From contig ML679974.1 in NCBI GenBank assembly GCA_007922225.1, positions 3,461,105-3,525,104 of the forward strand: a stretch of DNA of 64,000 nucleotides. Reading direction: 5' to 3'. The position numbers were made by a program, and so were the translations under genes. This document shows positions 46,797-58,979 of this stretch, piece by piece. Under the pieces are notes generated by a model. The model worked only from the letters and a program-made list of their open reading frames with translations. It made no database searches and was not told the origin of the DNA. Each line of letters opens with the position of its first letter. Within the stretch, counting starts at the first letter, position 1. The DNA comes from Emydura subglobosa (Eukaryota > Chordata > Testudines > Chelidae).

Positions 46797-48011
46797 CTAC
46801 ACTATCTCAACCACTAAAATCTTGGAAATGATCTGAAACTGGGCCAATGACTTGCCCCGGATTAACCAGTCGAGATACAGGTAAATCTGTAGCCCTCGGC
46901 ACCTGAGAAATGCGGCCACCACCGCCATGCATTTTGGAAATACCCTTTGGGGTGATGACAGGTCAAAGGGGAGGGCCATAAACTGGTAGTGGGAGCCTCC
47001 CACCACAAACTGGAGGAAGCGTCTGTGTCCTGGGAATATGGAGATATGAAAATATGCATCCTTCAGACTGAGGGAGGCATACCAGTCTCCTGGATCCAAT
47101 GAGGGAATGATGGAGGCTAGGGAAACCATGCAGAACTTCAGCCTTTTGATGTACCTGTTTCGGCCCTGCTGGTCCAAAATAGGCCTGAGTCCCCCTTTTG
47201 CCTTGGGAATCAGGAAATAATGGGAATAGAAGCCCTTTCCTCTCATGTCCCGTGAAATCTTATCCACAGCTCCCAGTGTAATGAGGTTCTCCACCTCCTG
47301 CATGAGGAGTTGCTCATGAGAGGGGTTCCTGAAAAGAGGCAAGGAAGTGTGTGGAGAGGGGGAAGAGAACTGCAGGGTATAACCTGCTACATTGGTACCC
47401 AGGACCCAACGATCCAATGTTATATGGGCCCATGCCAGGAGGAAGGGAGCAAGTCGGTTTAGGAATAACAGGGATGTAGAATCCTGAAATAAGACTGGAA
47501 AATCGTCCTCGGGTGCACCATCAAAATGACTGGCGCTGTACACCCAAACGTTGGGAGGCAGCCAGCTCAGTAGCCGAGGAAGAAGGCGGGGCCAGCCAGC
47601 GCCACCTAAAGCTTCTGTCTCTTCCCTCCTCCTGTAGGTTCCAAAGCACTGAGGCTGGAACCTAGGCTGCTGCTGCTGTGGGCTGAACTTCTCCCAGCCT
47701 GGCGCATGTAAAGGCCCACCGAGCGTAATGTAGCCCTTGGAGTTTTTCAGCCCAAGAAGCTTGGTGTCGGTCTGATCCAAGAAGAGTGCACTTCCATTGA
47801 ACAGTAGGTCCTGGATGAACTGTTGCACCTCCTGGGCCAGAACAGGCGACTGCTGCCATAAGCACCGGCACATGGAGGTCGCGGAGGCCATGGACTTTGC
47901 AGCCGAGTCAGCCACATCTAAGGCTGCCTGTAAGACGGCCCTGGCCACCGTTTTGCCTTCCTCCAAGATGGTGGAAGTCTGGTGCCTGCTCCTGGGGCAG
48001 AGCGTCTCCAA
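46797..48011 (-). pseudogene. DIRS copy 2: gag C-terminus joined to reverse transcriptase in one open frame
   Basis: The 404-residue uninterrupted frame starts in the gag-like region (AVLQAALDVADSAAKSMASA, EVQQFIQDLLFNGSALFLDQ), passes a Gln- and Arg-rich linker, and enters the reverse transcriptase. There it reads LFRNPSHEQLLMQEVENL, FLIPKAKGGLRPILD, LSLKDAYFHISIFPG and YQFMALPFDLSS. The active site reads YLYLDWLIRG: one of the two aspartates seen as LHLDDWLI in copy 1 is missing, a one-codon deletion. The thumb region is absent because the element breaks at 46810. The protein cannot polymerise DNA despite its long open frame. Confidence 0.8.
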
Positions 48012-49040
48012 AATGCTTGGAGGGAGTTCCAGAGGTTATAATTATATCTCCCTATCAGCACTTGCTGGTTAACAATACAGACTTGCAGGCTGGCGGTAGA
48101 ATAAATTTTCCTTCCAAACAGATCCAGCTTTTTTTTGTCTTTATTTTTGGGAGTTATGCCAGGTTGCCCGTCTGTCCCGTTCATTGGCAGCCACCACTAC
48201 CAGGGAGCTCAGTGCAGGGTGTGTAAGTAAGTATTCGAACCCCTTTGCAGGGACGTAATACTTCTCTGCTCTCTTAGAAGTTGGAGGCAGAGAGGATGGC
48301 GTTTTTCCAGAGCCTTAACCAATTAAGGACCCCTTCATGGACCAGCAAGGCAACACAGGCCGGCACCGCCACTGCCAGCACATTGAAAAGGTTGTCCAAT
48401 GGTTCCTGCAGCTCCTCCATTTCCAACCCCAAGTTCGAGGCCACCCTCTTAAGAAGCTCCTGGTGGGCTCGAAAATCATCTAAGGGAGCTGAAGGCTCTG
48501 CTGTAACTGCCTCGTCTGAGGAGGAGGAAGATGACTGTCCCGGTGCTGGAGATGACGGCACTTCCCCTGGTTGCGGGGGAACCGCTGCAGATGTCCCTTT
48601 CAGTGGGTCCGATTCCACCTCTGAAGCAGAGATACAGATCTCCACTGGGGATGCAGGAGCTATAGATCGTTTACCCGATGACATAAGGGAATAGGACCCC
48701 GTGGCCATAGGGAACCCCCAAAGATTCCATTATGGCCATTGAGCCAGCCACTGGCCCTGATGCCAACCTGGAGCAGTTGGACAGGGACCCTGCTCCTGAC
48801 CCCCAGGTCGATGGGGCTGACCAGGGTGGGCTGCTGGGGTTCTATCTTCCCCAGAGTAGCAGGATTCGCTCCCTAGTGACCAACAGCAACCTGCGCTCAA
48901 TCCCTTTCACGCCGGGTGATGCCGTGGAGAAGGGGAGGGGTATCTGGCCTCTCAATCTTGTTGGTGTTCCGACAATCGCCGCCTTGGATACAGGAAGCGT
49001 GATATCGGTGACCAGCAGTACCGCTACCTAGACCGGTGCT
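46810..49040 (-). mobile_element. DIRS retrotransposon copy 2, 5' half
   Basis: It contains the gag-like ORF (48708..48274 and on to 47.8 kb) and the start of the reverse transcriptase, colinear with 13.83-15.9 kb of copy 1. The most upstream part, near 49020..48960, reads on the minus strand as an Arg/Tyr-rich segment as in DIRS gag N-termini. No right inverted terminal repeat is found before 49073, where another repeat starts, so the 5' end is lost. Confidence 0.8.
48274..48708 (-). pseudogene. DIRS copy 2 gag-like N-terminal part
   Basis: The 144-residue frame has a Pro/Ser-rich section with a run of serines (QSSSSSSDEAV), then FRAHQELLKRVASNLGLEME, the most conserved gag segment between the two copies. 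It shifts frame before joining the 46797..48011 frame. Function is presumed RNA binding or particle assembly by analogy with other retroelements. Confidence 0.7.
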
Positions 49041-49072
49041 TTGTCAGTGTGAACTTCCGGTGGGAGGAGGGA

Positions 49073-49850
49073 GTGACACTTTCTCAGGGCATCCAGAGCT
49101 TTCCTATATTATTACAGTACAAAATGAATTTATAGTAAAACCAAGAATAAGTTTATTAAAAGTGAACAGAGATTTAAATGATACTAAGTAAAGATAATAG
49201 AAGCAGAAAATGGTAACAATAAAAAAGTGTAAATTTCTAGTAACTAAAACTCACCTCAACCAGCTATAGTCATTGTCTAAGGGAGCTTCACACTTAAAGC
49301 CAAGTCCTCTATCACCAACTCCCATGGCTGGAGAGCCTCCTTTCCTGAATACAAGAGAGACACTAACTTCTTTGTTCCTTCAGCGACGGATAACCAAAAA
49401 GTCCTTATTCCCCTTCTTTTTAGTCCAGTGAACCTCTGAAAAATGTTGTTTGTTCCCCTTGTCTCATTCTCTACATAATTTGTTTTTCCTGTTGACTTCA
49501 GATGCAAATGTTATTTCCATTGTATTTGGTTTATCCTACTCCATTTACATTAGAGACTTAGGTATACGGCATATCAACGTTTCTTTGTTTGGGACAAACT
49601 TGTTTACCAACTCTGTCTGGTTACATGGCTTGAGCATATTTTTAGTACATACACACAACTTTTTAATTGTTACCCATACATACATCACACAATGATTATG
49701 ATGACCAGTGTGACATAAGTTTTCATTTGATACCTTACACTACATTCTTTATATAAATACCATGACAGCTGTGTGTTAGGTGTAGTGTGTTTCTCAGGCT
49801 GATAGGAGTTGCTGTTACATGACAGCGAACCCTTTGCCAGTCAGCACTGA
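49073..49850 (-). mobile_element. Second LTR-like repeat (relative of 9371..10156)
   Basis: AATAAGTTTATTAAAAGTGA, TGGTAACAATAAAAAAGTG and, later, CAGTGTGACATAAGTTTTC occur in the same order as related words at 9.4-10.1 kb. It is strongly diverged. It abuts the broken 5' end of DIRS copy 2. Confidence 0.42.
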
Positions 49851-52084
49851 AGGGTTCTTAGGGTCATAGGGAGAATGGTGTAGAATCAGTTCTATGGTGC
49901 TTGAGGATCCCCTAGGTGGAAGAAATCCTCCAGTAACCAGACCTGTCAATTTTGGGACAGACAGCCTTTTAAGTCTGGAATAGCACAAAGCAGCCCTATT
50001 CTAGAAGAGCAACATGGCCAGCTCTCTGGAGGTTGTGTTGGGATTTTTTTTGCAATTATAAAATACAAGTGAAAAGAGCTAAAAGAGAAACCATAAGTTC
50101 ATTATGAACATTTTTAACAGAAGTTGATTAAATGTGGCTCAGATGAATAAGAACATTTTAAGAATTTCTCAGCTGTAAAAAGAAATGCACTAACAGTCAC
50201 TTACAGAAAGACTTATACCTAGCATTCGCCAGTTCAAAGTCAGCCCAAATTGGTACTGGAAGAGGTGATGCTAGTGATATTGATTTATCAACATACGATT
50301 ACTAATATTATTTCCATTATACCTTTGCCCAAAGGATTGGAGACCCCACTCCCATGCAAAGCGCCATGCAAACAAAGAGAATGACACCGCATTTGCCCTG
50401 TAAAGCTTACAATCTTGTATTAAACAAACAAAAATAAATTACATTATTTAAAGCATAGGAAGAGCTTTGGGGAAAAATTAAATATAAAGGCAAAATGATC
50501 AAGGTATCATTAGGGTGTTTTTAAACTATAGACACATGCACAATTCTATAGACACATGCACAAATACATAAATGACACAAACTCTCTCTAACTGCCTCGC
50601 TCCATATAGTTGTTGCAGACTTTTCTTTCCTTTTCAATTTTAAGAGTTAACCACATCTACTGTTTTTCTAAGCACAACCTCCTGCTGTACTACACATTTA
50701 GCATTTTTTAAAAAGTTTGAAAATACAAGAATTGCCCTTCTATGCCAAAGCTTATTGCTCTTAAACCAAACTTCACCCAATATCTATTAAAACTTTGGGG
50801 TTAGTCAAGTTTTCCGTGAACAGTGATCCCACTTTATCATCAATTTCAGAAGAGAACTGAAATGACTGTGGAAAATGAGCTACTTTCTCACTACGAGAGG
50901 TGGTGCCTTCGAGGTCACAGAAGAGGCATGCTGGGGGAAAAGCGTGGCGAAGCGTACACAGCAGTTACTTAGGCTATACCTCTTCTGTGGCTAAACAGGA
51001 GATGTTAGCCTCTCCAGAGTACCAATCCAGAACTCCGCACAAGCATTACATTTCACATGTACACAAAGTATAAGACAACCTAAATATAAAGCCAAAATAA
51101 TAATATACAAATTTGATACTATGCTATAATTCAGGGAAATTAGTGGATTTTGAAAATAGTGGAGATTTACATCAAACATTCCCTACCATCAATGTCCACA
51201 CACAACTGACAATTTTGCTTAGTTCTGAAAAAGAGAGCTAAAGAATTCTAATTAACCTTTTCTTGATCAAATTCACTCATCCAGATGTGCTCTCTGAAAC
51301 TGATGCCTATAATTTAATGACAGCATTATTAAAAGAAAAGAAAAAAAACAAAACAAAACCAGAATGTATCTAGATACGCCAGGAGAGTAAGACATGGGAT
51401 TGTAATGAAATTCAATTTATTTCTAATTTAGTAACTTAAAAGAAAACCTTACACATGTGGCTAGATAGAACTGGCCTATGCAGATGGATTTAAAAAGTGA
51501 AACCTGTGCCTCTGTCAGAGAAAATTTCTTTGAAGTCAAAAAGCCCCAGATCAATGTGAACTCCTGGGAAGCAACTAGAGCTAAAAGGTTTTCCACCTTC
51601 CTCTTCAGCATGTGGGTGCAGGTCACTTGCCAGAATTATCTGGGTGTATCAATAATTTCCTTGCCATGACAGGGGCTTTTGGCACTGGTGCACCTAGCTC
51701 CCTCCTAGTCTCTGCCTGTGGCAAATAAATTGTCTTATCTCCTGTGGGCTAGAATATCTTGGTTTAAAAAAAAATTCAGTTGTTGGGTGTACAGGTGGCT
51801 AAGTGGTTTTGGTGGCCCGTGAAATATAGGTGATCAGACTACATTATCTGGTGGTCCCTGAAGTCCCTGGACTTAAACGCTATGAATCTTTTGTCCTGAT
51901 GTCTTGAATAAGCACTTCAATAATTTCTAATTATTTTTAGGAAAACTTCACAATAAACCTTGCCCTTTCCTTCCAAAGATACCCGAACACTTTACAAATA
52001 TTGAGAATCACTTCATCACTGTGAACTAGAGAAATATCATCATCCTCATCTTGAAGACTAGAAAACACACAAAATGGCTGATAA
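49851..52084. other. Non-coding stretch
   Basis: No gene is supported. At 50325..50420 a short MIR/L2-like fragment is possible (CTGTAAAGCTTACAATCTTG). TATAGACACATGCACAA is present twice in tandem near 50527..50562. Confidence 0.45.
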
Positions 52085-53558
52085 AAATAAGAACATAAGG
52101 GTTGCCATACTGGGTCAGGCAACGGTACATCTTGTCCAGTATCCGGTCTCTGACAGTGGCTCATGCCAGAGCTCCAGGAGAGTGTACAGAATAGGGCAAT
52201 TATGGAATGATCCACCCATCTCCCACTCCCAGCTTCTGGTAGTCAGAGCCAAAGTATGGAGTTGCATCCCTGACCATCTTGGCTAATAGCCATTGAGATG
52301 GACCTATCCTTCATGGTCTTTTTTTTTTTTTAAATCCAGTTATACTTTTGGCCATCGCAACATCTCATGGCAACAAGTTCCACAGGTTAGCGGAGCACTG
52401 TGTGAAAAGTACTTCCTCTTATTTGTATTACACCTGTTGCCTATTAATTTTGCTGGGTGACTCCTGGTTTTTTTATTGTGTGAAAGGGTAAATAATACTT
52501 CTCTATTCACTTTTTCCACAACAGTCGTGATTTTATAGACCTTTTATCTCTTTTCTAAGTTGAACAGCCATAAACTTTAGTTACTCCTCCAGATATGTAA
52601 GCTGTTCCATATCCTTAATCATCTTTGTTGCCTGTCTCTAAACTTTTTTGATTTCCACTCTAACCTTTTTGAGATGGGAGCAACCAGAACTTGACAAAGT
52701 ATTCAAAGTGTGGGCACACCAAGGATTTATATAATGCCATTAAGATATTTTCTGTTTTGTTTTTTATTCCTTTCCTAGTAGTTCCTATCATATGGTTAAC
52801 CTTTTTGACAGCTACTGTGCACAGAGTGGAAGTTTTCCCAAGAACTATCTATGGTGACTCTAAGATCTCTTTCTATATGTTTAGTTAGGATTATTATTTT
52901 CCAAAGTGCACTACTTTGCACTTATCAACACTGAATTTCATCTGCCATTTTGTTGCCCAGTAACCTAGTTTTGAGAAATCCGTTGTAACTCCTTGCAGTA
53001 TCTTCTGGACTTGACTATCTTGAATAATTTTGTATCATCTGCAAGCTTTGAACATCACTGTTCACCCCATTTTCCAGATCGCTAATAAATATGTTGAACT
53101 TTTATATGCACTGGGCCCAGTACAGATCCTTGGGGTAACCCACTATTTACCTCTTCCATTTTGAAAGCAGACCATTTATTCCTACCCTTTGTTTCCTATC
53201 TTTCAACCAGTTATACTGATCCATGAGAAGATCTCTTTTATCCCATGATTTAATTTTCTTAAGAACTTTTGGTGAGGGACCTTATCAAAAGCTCCTTGAA
53301 AATTCATGTACACGATATGGATTAGATCACCCTTATCCACATGCTTGTTGACTCCCTCAATGAATTCTAATACATTTGTGGGGCATGACTTCCCTTTACA
53401 AAAGTCATATCAACTCTTCCCCAACAAACAGTGCTTATTTACATGATTGATAATTCTGTTCATTATTACAGTTTCTACTAAGTAGTTTCTTCCTACTGAA
53501 GTTAGGCTCACTACTCTAATGCCAGAATGTCCTCTGGAATCCTTTTTAAAAATCAGCA

Positions 53559-53864
53559 TTACTTAGCTAATGGTACAGAAACTGGTTTCAGTGATGGATC
53601 ACACACTACCATTAGGAATTCCGCAATTTCACAGTTGAGATCCTTCAGAACTCTTGGGTGAATATCATCTGGGTCTGATGACTTAGTACTGTTTAGTTTA
53701 TCAATTTGGTCTAAAATCTCTTCTATTGACACATCAGTTTGGGACACTACTGCAGATTTGTCACCAAAAAGAATAGATCTGATTCCTGCATCTTCTGCAG
53801 TGAAGATTGATGCAAAGTAATGACCTTGTCTTCCTTTAACATCTGTGTCATCTAATGGCCTCAC
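53559..53864 (-). pseudogene. CR1 ORF2 linker before the reverse transcriptase
   Basis: The 101-residue frame has YFASIFTAED, SIEEILDQIDKLNSTKSSDP and DDIHPRVLKDLNCEIAEFL. This is the segment just before the reverse transcriptase in CR1 ORF2, with the conserved KS.GPD.IHPRVLKEL pattern (Gly replaced by Asp here). Confidence 0.82.
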
Positions 53865-54589
53865 TGATCGGTTGTCAGGGTTCCTGCTTCTGATGTACCA
53901 AAAAAAAAAATTTACTGTCAGTTTTCACATATTCAGCAAGGTATTTCTCAAATTCTTTCTTGGCCTGCCTTATTATATACTTTTACATTTTATTCACCAG
54001 TGTTTGTGCTCCTTCCTATTTTCTTCATTAGGATTTGACTTCCAAATTTTAAAGGATGCCTTTTTGCCTCTAACCGTATTTACTCTATTGTTTAGTGATG
54101 GTGGTATTTTTTTTGTTCCCTCACTATTCTTTTTAATTGGGGGTATACATTTAATTTGAGCCTCTATTATGGTGTTTTTAAAAAGTTTTAAAAAGCTTGC
54201 ACGCATTTCACTCATAACTATTCCTTTAAATTTTCATTTAGCTAGCTTTCTCATTTTTGTTTAGTTCCACTTTCTGATGTGAAATGCTACTATGATGGGC
54301 TTCTCTAGTATTCCCCCATCTGCATACCAAGGATGTTAAAATTAAATGATATTATGGTCGCTATTACTGAATGGTTCAGCTAGTCACCTCTTGGATCAGA
54401 TCCTGTGCACCACTTAGGACTAAATCAAAAATGGACTCTTCCCTTATGGGTTCCAGTACTAGCTGCTCCAAGAAGCAGTCATTTATGGGGTCTAAAAATT
54501 CTCTCTTTCCATCATGCCCTGTGGAGACAAACCCAGGCAACATAAGGAGAGTTGAAATCACCCATTATTATTGTTTTCTATTTTTGTAG

Positions 54590-54710
54590 CCTCTCTAAAC
54601 TTCTCTTAGCATTCTATAATTGCCATCACCATTCTGGTCAGGTGGTTGGTAGTATATTCCTACTACTATACTCTTATTCAAGCATGGAATTTCTATCCAT
54701 AGAGATGCTA
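54590..54710 (-). pseudogene. CR1 ORF2 endonuclease segment
   Basis: The minus strand over roughly 54700..54610 reads CLNKSIVVGIYYQPPDQNGD followed by GNYRML. The GIYYQPPDQ block is typical of the AP-endonuclease domain that nicks target DNA for CR1 insertion. Surrounding frame breaks mean only this segment reads cleanly. Confidence 0.75.
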
Positions 54711-55181
54711 TGGTAAATTTGATTCATTTAAGATTTTCATTTTATCTGACACTGCTTTTTTGGGGGGGTGAAGGGCCATTTCCTGCTCTCCCCACCACTG
54801 TTACCTACTTTGTTGTTCCTATATATTTCGTACCCTGGTATTATCATGTCCCATGATTAGCCTCATGCTTCTGCACTGCCTCTTATATTGATATCCTCAT
54901 TTAATGCCACTCACTCTAGTTCACCCATCTTTGTATTTAGAATTCTAGCATTTGTATGTAAGCACTTCTACATTTTTTTAATATTTAGTTGCTTGCCTTC
55001 ATGTGTTATGTTTAAATGGGTGTCTCATGTTTGAATGTTCTTCACTAGCACCTACCCGTACTTTACCAACATTTTCCCTATCCTAGGACACAGAGTTCCC
55101 CCTACATTATTGTCTAATCCACACATTTATACCTTGCAATTCTGCCTGTCTTATTGGTCCTGCACATGAACTGGAAGCATT

Positions 55182-55864
55182 TCAGAGAATGTGACCATGG
55201 AGGTCCTGGCCTTTACTCTTTCCTAGCAGTCTAAATTTGGCCTCCAGGATTGCTCTCCTACCTTGTCTTGTGTCATTGGTACTTACATGTAACATGACCA
55301 CTGGCTCCTTCCCAGCACTATAAGTAAAGCTACTAAGATGTCTCATGAGATCTGCTACCTTTGCACCTGGCAGACAATTCAACATACCATTCTCTCAGTC
55401 ATCTCAAACCCAACTATCTATTTTTCTAATAATTGAATCCGCCACAACACTTGCCTGTCTCTTCCCAATAAAGGGGGTCCCTGCTCCCCTCTCTATCCCC
55501 CCCTCCCCCCAAGGGATAACCTCAGTGTGAGAGTATTATGACATCAAGAAGATTGGTCCCAACTCTAGGATCATTTCCCTTCATTCCAGCTCGAAGCTCT
55601 CCTGCCATGAGACTTTCATCCTCCTTATCACCACAGAGGTGCGTGGACAGGAGGTGGGATAGCTCTACTATGTCCTTAAAAGTCTCTGCTATGTACCTCT
55701 GTCTCACTTTGCTCCTCCAGTTCAGCCATTCTGGCCTCAACAGCCTGTACTCTGCCTCTGAGGGTGGTGAATTGCTTGCACCACATACACACAGATGCTA
55801 CCTGCCCCAGAGGCAGGTAATCATATGTGTTGCATTCAGTGAAATAAACTAAGCAGCCTCCCAT
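55182..55864 (-). pseudogene. CR1 ORF1 remnant (coiled coil and esterase-like)
   Basis: Frame 55864..55676 gives a Cys-containing start and LRGRVQAVEARMAELEEQS, a coiled coil. Frame 55385..55182 gives LNCLPGAKVADLMRHLSS and VVMLHVSTNDTRQGRRAILE. This corresponds to the CLPGA and VVHVGTND motifs of the esterase-like ORF1 domain found in CR1 elements. At least one frame change lies between. Confidence 0.78.
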
Positions 55865-56124
55865 GCTCCCACTGGTCCTTCTGCCTGTGTTTTTTAAATT
55901 CTTGGGTTTTTTTTTTTTTTTTAAATGGAGCCTAAGTTTAGGGTATGTTTGTTGGGTTTTGTTTCCTTCTGTCAGTGACCTTTCTTGGGGACTTGGTACC
56001 TTTCTAATTGTTATAATTCCTCAGCCTTTTCCCCCTGCAGCAGAACTGTCCCTGCTGCCAAACTCTGCTTACCTTGGCAGCTCACTCAATCGCTGTGCCC
56101 TCTCACTCTGTCATGGGTTTGCGC

Positions 56125-56360
56125 ACATGATGGGTGTGCTAATAATACTTAGCACTTATACAGAAATTCACATGGACAAAGTGTTCTACCAAAAATCACA
56201 TAATTGGTCTCCCTAACACCCTCATGAAATATACAGATATGCAAATATCCCCATTGCTTATGAGGAACATTAAAACGGATAATCTGAAGTCATTAGCAGA
56301 CCCAGGACTGGAATGCAGGTCTCCGAGTTCCTGAACTTATGCTCCAACCTCAAACCACAC
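56125..56360 (-). repeat. MIR-like SINE, third copy
   Basis: TAATAATACTTAGCACTTAT, TCCCTAACACCCTCATG and CCAGGACTGGAATGCAGGTC follow the MIR order in reverse (tail, core, tRNA-like head). Strongly diverged. Confidence 0.55.
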
Positions 56361-57227
56361 AAGAAATCTATGATAGGGCTGGGAAAATAATCTTGACTGC
56401 CCTATCACCACTCCTGGGCCCTAACCACAGGACCAGCCAACAAGGAGTTTGAGTTATACTCGTTATGGTCAATTCACCTCAGCCAGAGCCAAATTTGTTT
56501 TTAAAGAGTGTTATAACAAGAAGCATGACAATTTGAAAGGCTTGAATTCAGCAACCGAGGGATAAGAGACTAAAAATGAGAACAAATATGCAGAGAATCA
56601 GGACTCCAACTACTAGGGTTTGTCTGATTGGATGCTAGCTAGTGTCAGATTACTTAGCACATTATGACCCGAGCAGTACTTGGACATTAAAGATTAAGGA
56701 TTTGTTCCTTCACTTAACCAGATGAATTAGCACATGTATGGCACTTCAGCTTCATTGTGAACAATACTTTCCAGTTCTAGTGATTTTAATTAACATATAC
56801 ATTCAAATGCAGTGATCTAAAACTGTGCAAGCATAAACATTACTTGTTCACTGACCCATCATCACACTACTAACAGATCAAGCTTAATCAGGTTCTACTG
56901 GTTTTTCGATTATACACATTAGAAAAGACTTGTTTAATTTAGTCTCTAAGAGCTACATCTGATTTACAGCTAGAGATAACTGAAGCTTGCAAGAGGTCAA
57001 AGCACTTACTTACACTCATACTGATCACCCATAAGTAGAACAATTCATGAAATACAATAAAACACCTGCCCTAATAGTCTACCATATAAGTGGACTTCAA
57101 AAGATTCAATTTACATCACCAGTTGTATATCAAGTTAATAAAAAGCAGTTGTGTCATAAGGAAGTTATAGAATTGAAGCAAGTTTTTTCAAGGAAACTGC
57201 TGTATGAAAGGATACCCAACTGATTTG
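56361..57227. other. Non-coding stretch
   Basis: No feature recognised. Confidence 0.4.
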
Positions 57228-57313
57228 GGGCCAGATTCTCAGCTGGTGTAAATCAGTGCAGATCCTCAGCTTCAGTGGAGTTATGCTGATTTAAACCAGT
57301 AGAGAATCCACCC
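57228..57313. repeat. Short palindromic repeat
   Basis: The left arm GGGCCAGATTCTCAGCTGG, then TGTAAATCA, is inverted at TGATTTAAACCAGTAGAGAA, then TCCACCC. A related single arm lies at 18.44 kb. It resembles a common amniote palindromic MITE. Confidence 0.65.
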
Positions 57314-58309
57314 TTTATCTGATATGTTAGTCTGCTGTAGCCATTTTCTGCAGGTAAAATAAAACTTAGGAAGTGAAGAGGGAAGCACAGTATTGTATGT
57401 TAAATCAAAATGGAGCACACAGGGCCATCACATCCTGTCCATTTCCCATGGAATGGCAAAGGGGATCAGAGGGCTATATGGAAATGTTTCAGCTGTCTCA
57501 GCATTTAAACAGTTCTGATTTTCAGATCGTCCCCAATTTATTTATTAACTAATTTACTTTATTTTCCCTCTCATCTTAGATGGCAAATCTAGTCCTCTCT
57601 GGGCCATTTAATAATGCAAACTAGACACATCAAGGTGGAAAAAAGTACTCTGTGTTCAGCAGATGGGTTCCAGGAAAAGCACCTTTACTATCTGATCCAT
57701 TCAAAAATTAGACTCCAGAACAGGGGTTTTTTTTTTTTTTTGGTTTTTTTTAAATAAACAGATTCGTGATTCAACCAAACCACCTCAAAGTGACGGATGT
57801 AGGTTTGAGTGCAGACTGAGATGTATGTGCCAGGTCCATGTAACTGGAAAATGGCAACATCCTTGATATGTTGAAGCTGACAATGGATGCTGCAAGTGCA
57901 CTAGTGGATAAAGCTCAGCTCATGACAAGGCTGCCCATTCTATATTAACATTTATTAATTTTATCATCGAAATTAACAAATAACGTCTCAGAAGCAATTT
58001 TAACATTTCTACTCCCAAAGTGGAAACCTAAAGCCATCAAACCTAAACCCATCAAATTCAAGAGTCCTATTATTATTCACATTGCGCTGGACGCTATGGG
58101 CCAGATATTCAAAGGTCTTCGGCATCTAAAGATGCAGGTCCAGTGGAATTTTCAAAAGAGCTGATTTGAAATCTGAGCCAAATTTTAAGAACTGCTAATT
58201 GCACCCAGAGAATTTAAGATTATATCATCATTTGGCCATTAAAGAGACTCAAAATTTAATCCTATATTTATTCCATTGCATTATACAGGTTTTTCCATAA
58301 TATGACCTC
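57314..58309. other. Non-coding stretch
   Basis: It contains a fragment of the GGGCCAGATATTCAAAGG-type repeat near 58099..58190, related to the left end at 2594, and a T-run near 57727. No gene. Confidence 0.45.
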
Positions 58310-58979
58310 CAGGATGGATAAAAATAGATTTTTGAAAAAATACATTACAATTGTATTTTTATTTAAATTAAATGCAGTTTTTTTTAAAAATAAATACATT
58401 TAAAATTGACAACCTATGCTAAAGCTACATTTATTATAATGTATTAAAATCTTATTTAATACAAAATATTGAATAGTGGCAAGTTTTAAAGAAAGTCAAA
58501 CCACTGAATTGGTGAAAGTCACTGGCTAAGTACCTAAGTACCCAGAGTTTGCTGAAGTGCTAAACCAGGTTTTGAGAGGTGCAGAGACAACTCTGCAGGT
58601 ACAGAGAAAATATTTTCTTCCTTTCAGTTTATTCAACTAATTCAGTTCAGTAATTAGTTAATTCAAAGTTAACAAATAGCAAATTGAAGAGCAGGAAAGC
58701 TTATTTTCCTATTCCAATCTATGACTAAAATCTAGGTGAGAGGCTGAGATCTACTAGTTCTAATATCCTGAAGGACATGGTGACCAGAAACAATGTCCTG
58801 GAGAGCTAGCAAACAGAAACAGTGAAGAGAGGAGTTTTGCAAGCGAGTTTAAAGAGGGAGTATAGAAGCCAGATACATCTAAAACATTCTCTAAACTTAA
58901 GCCAGAATTGCCCCCCCGCCCCCAACTCCCAAAGTGACAGACAGACAGCAAGAATGAAAATAATGTAAGCAGAAGTCCA

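Larger units (their letters stand above)
43441..46809. other. Insert separating the two halves of DIRS copy 2
   Basis: The left part (43444..45470) is an LTR retroelement fragment. The remainder, 45470..46730, is AT-rich DNA with no recognised feature. At 46733..46773 a 20-mer beginning TTTGCTCTGCAAAGC is present twice at a spacing of 21. Relative to copy 1 about 170 bp of DIRS sequence is missing at the junction, so the break involved deletion as well as insertion. Confidence 0.55.
52085..55865 (-). mobile_element. CR1-type LINE, near full length, decayed
   Basis: Reading the minus strand from 55.87 kb gives ORF1 with a coiled-coil start and an esterase-like segment, then the endonuclease (near 54.7-54.4 kb), the linker before the reverse transcriptase (53864..53559), and the reverse transcriptase to C-terminus. 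It ends near 52085 where the plus strand reads AAGAACATAAGGGTTGCC. Many stops, indels and homopolymer runs (T-run near 52320) break both ORFs. The order and length (3.8 kb) suit a CR1-group LINE. It lacks the ATTCTATG tail seen at 32.05 kb, so it belongs to a different subfamily. Confidence 0.85.

Noticed and set aside
52085..55865. A plus-strand gene cluster from several ORFs
   Set aside because: The minus-strand frames match CR1 ORF1, endonuclease and linker in the correct order; the plus-strand ORFs are antisense by-products.
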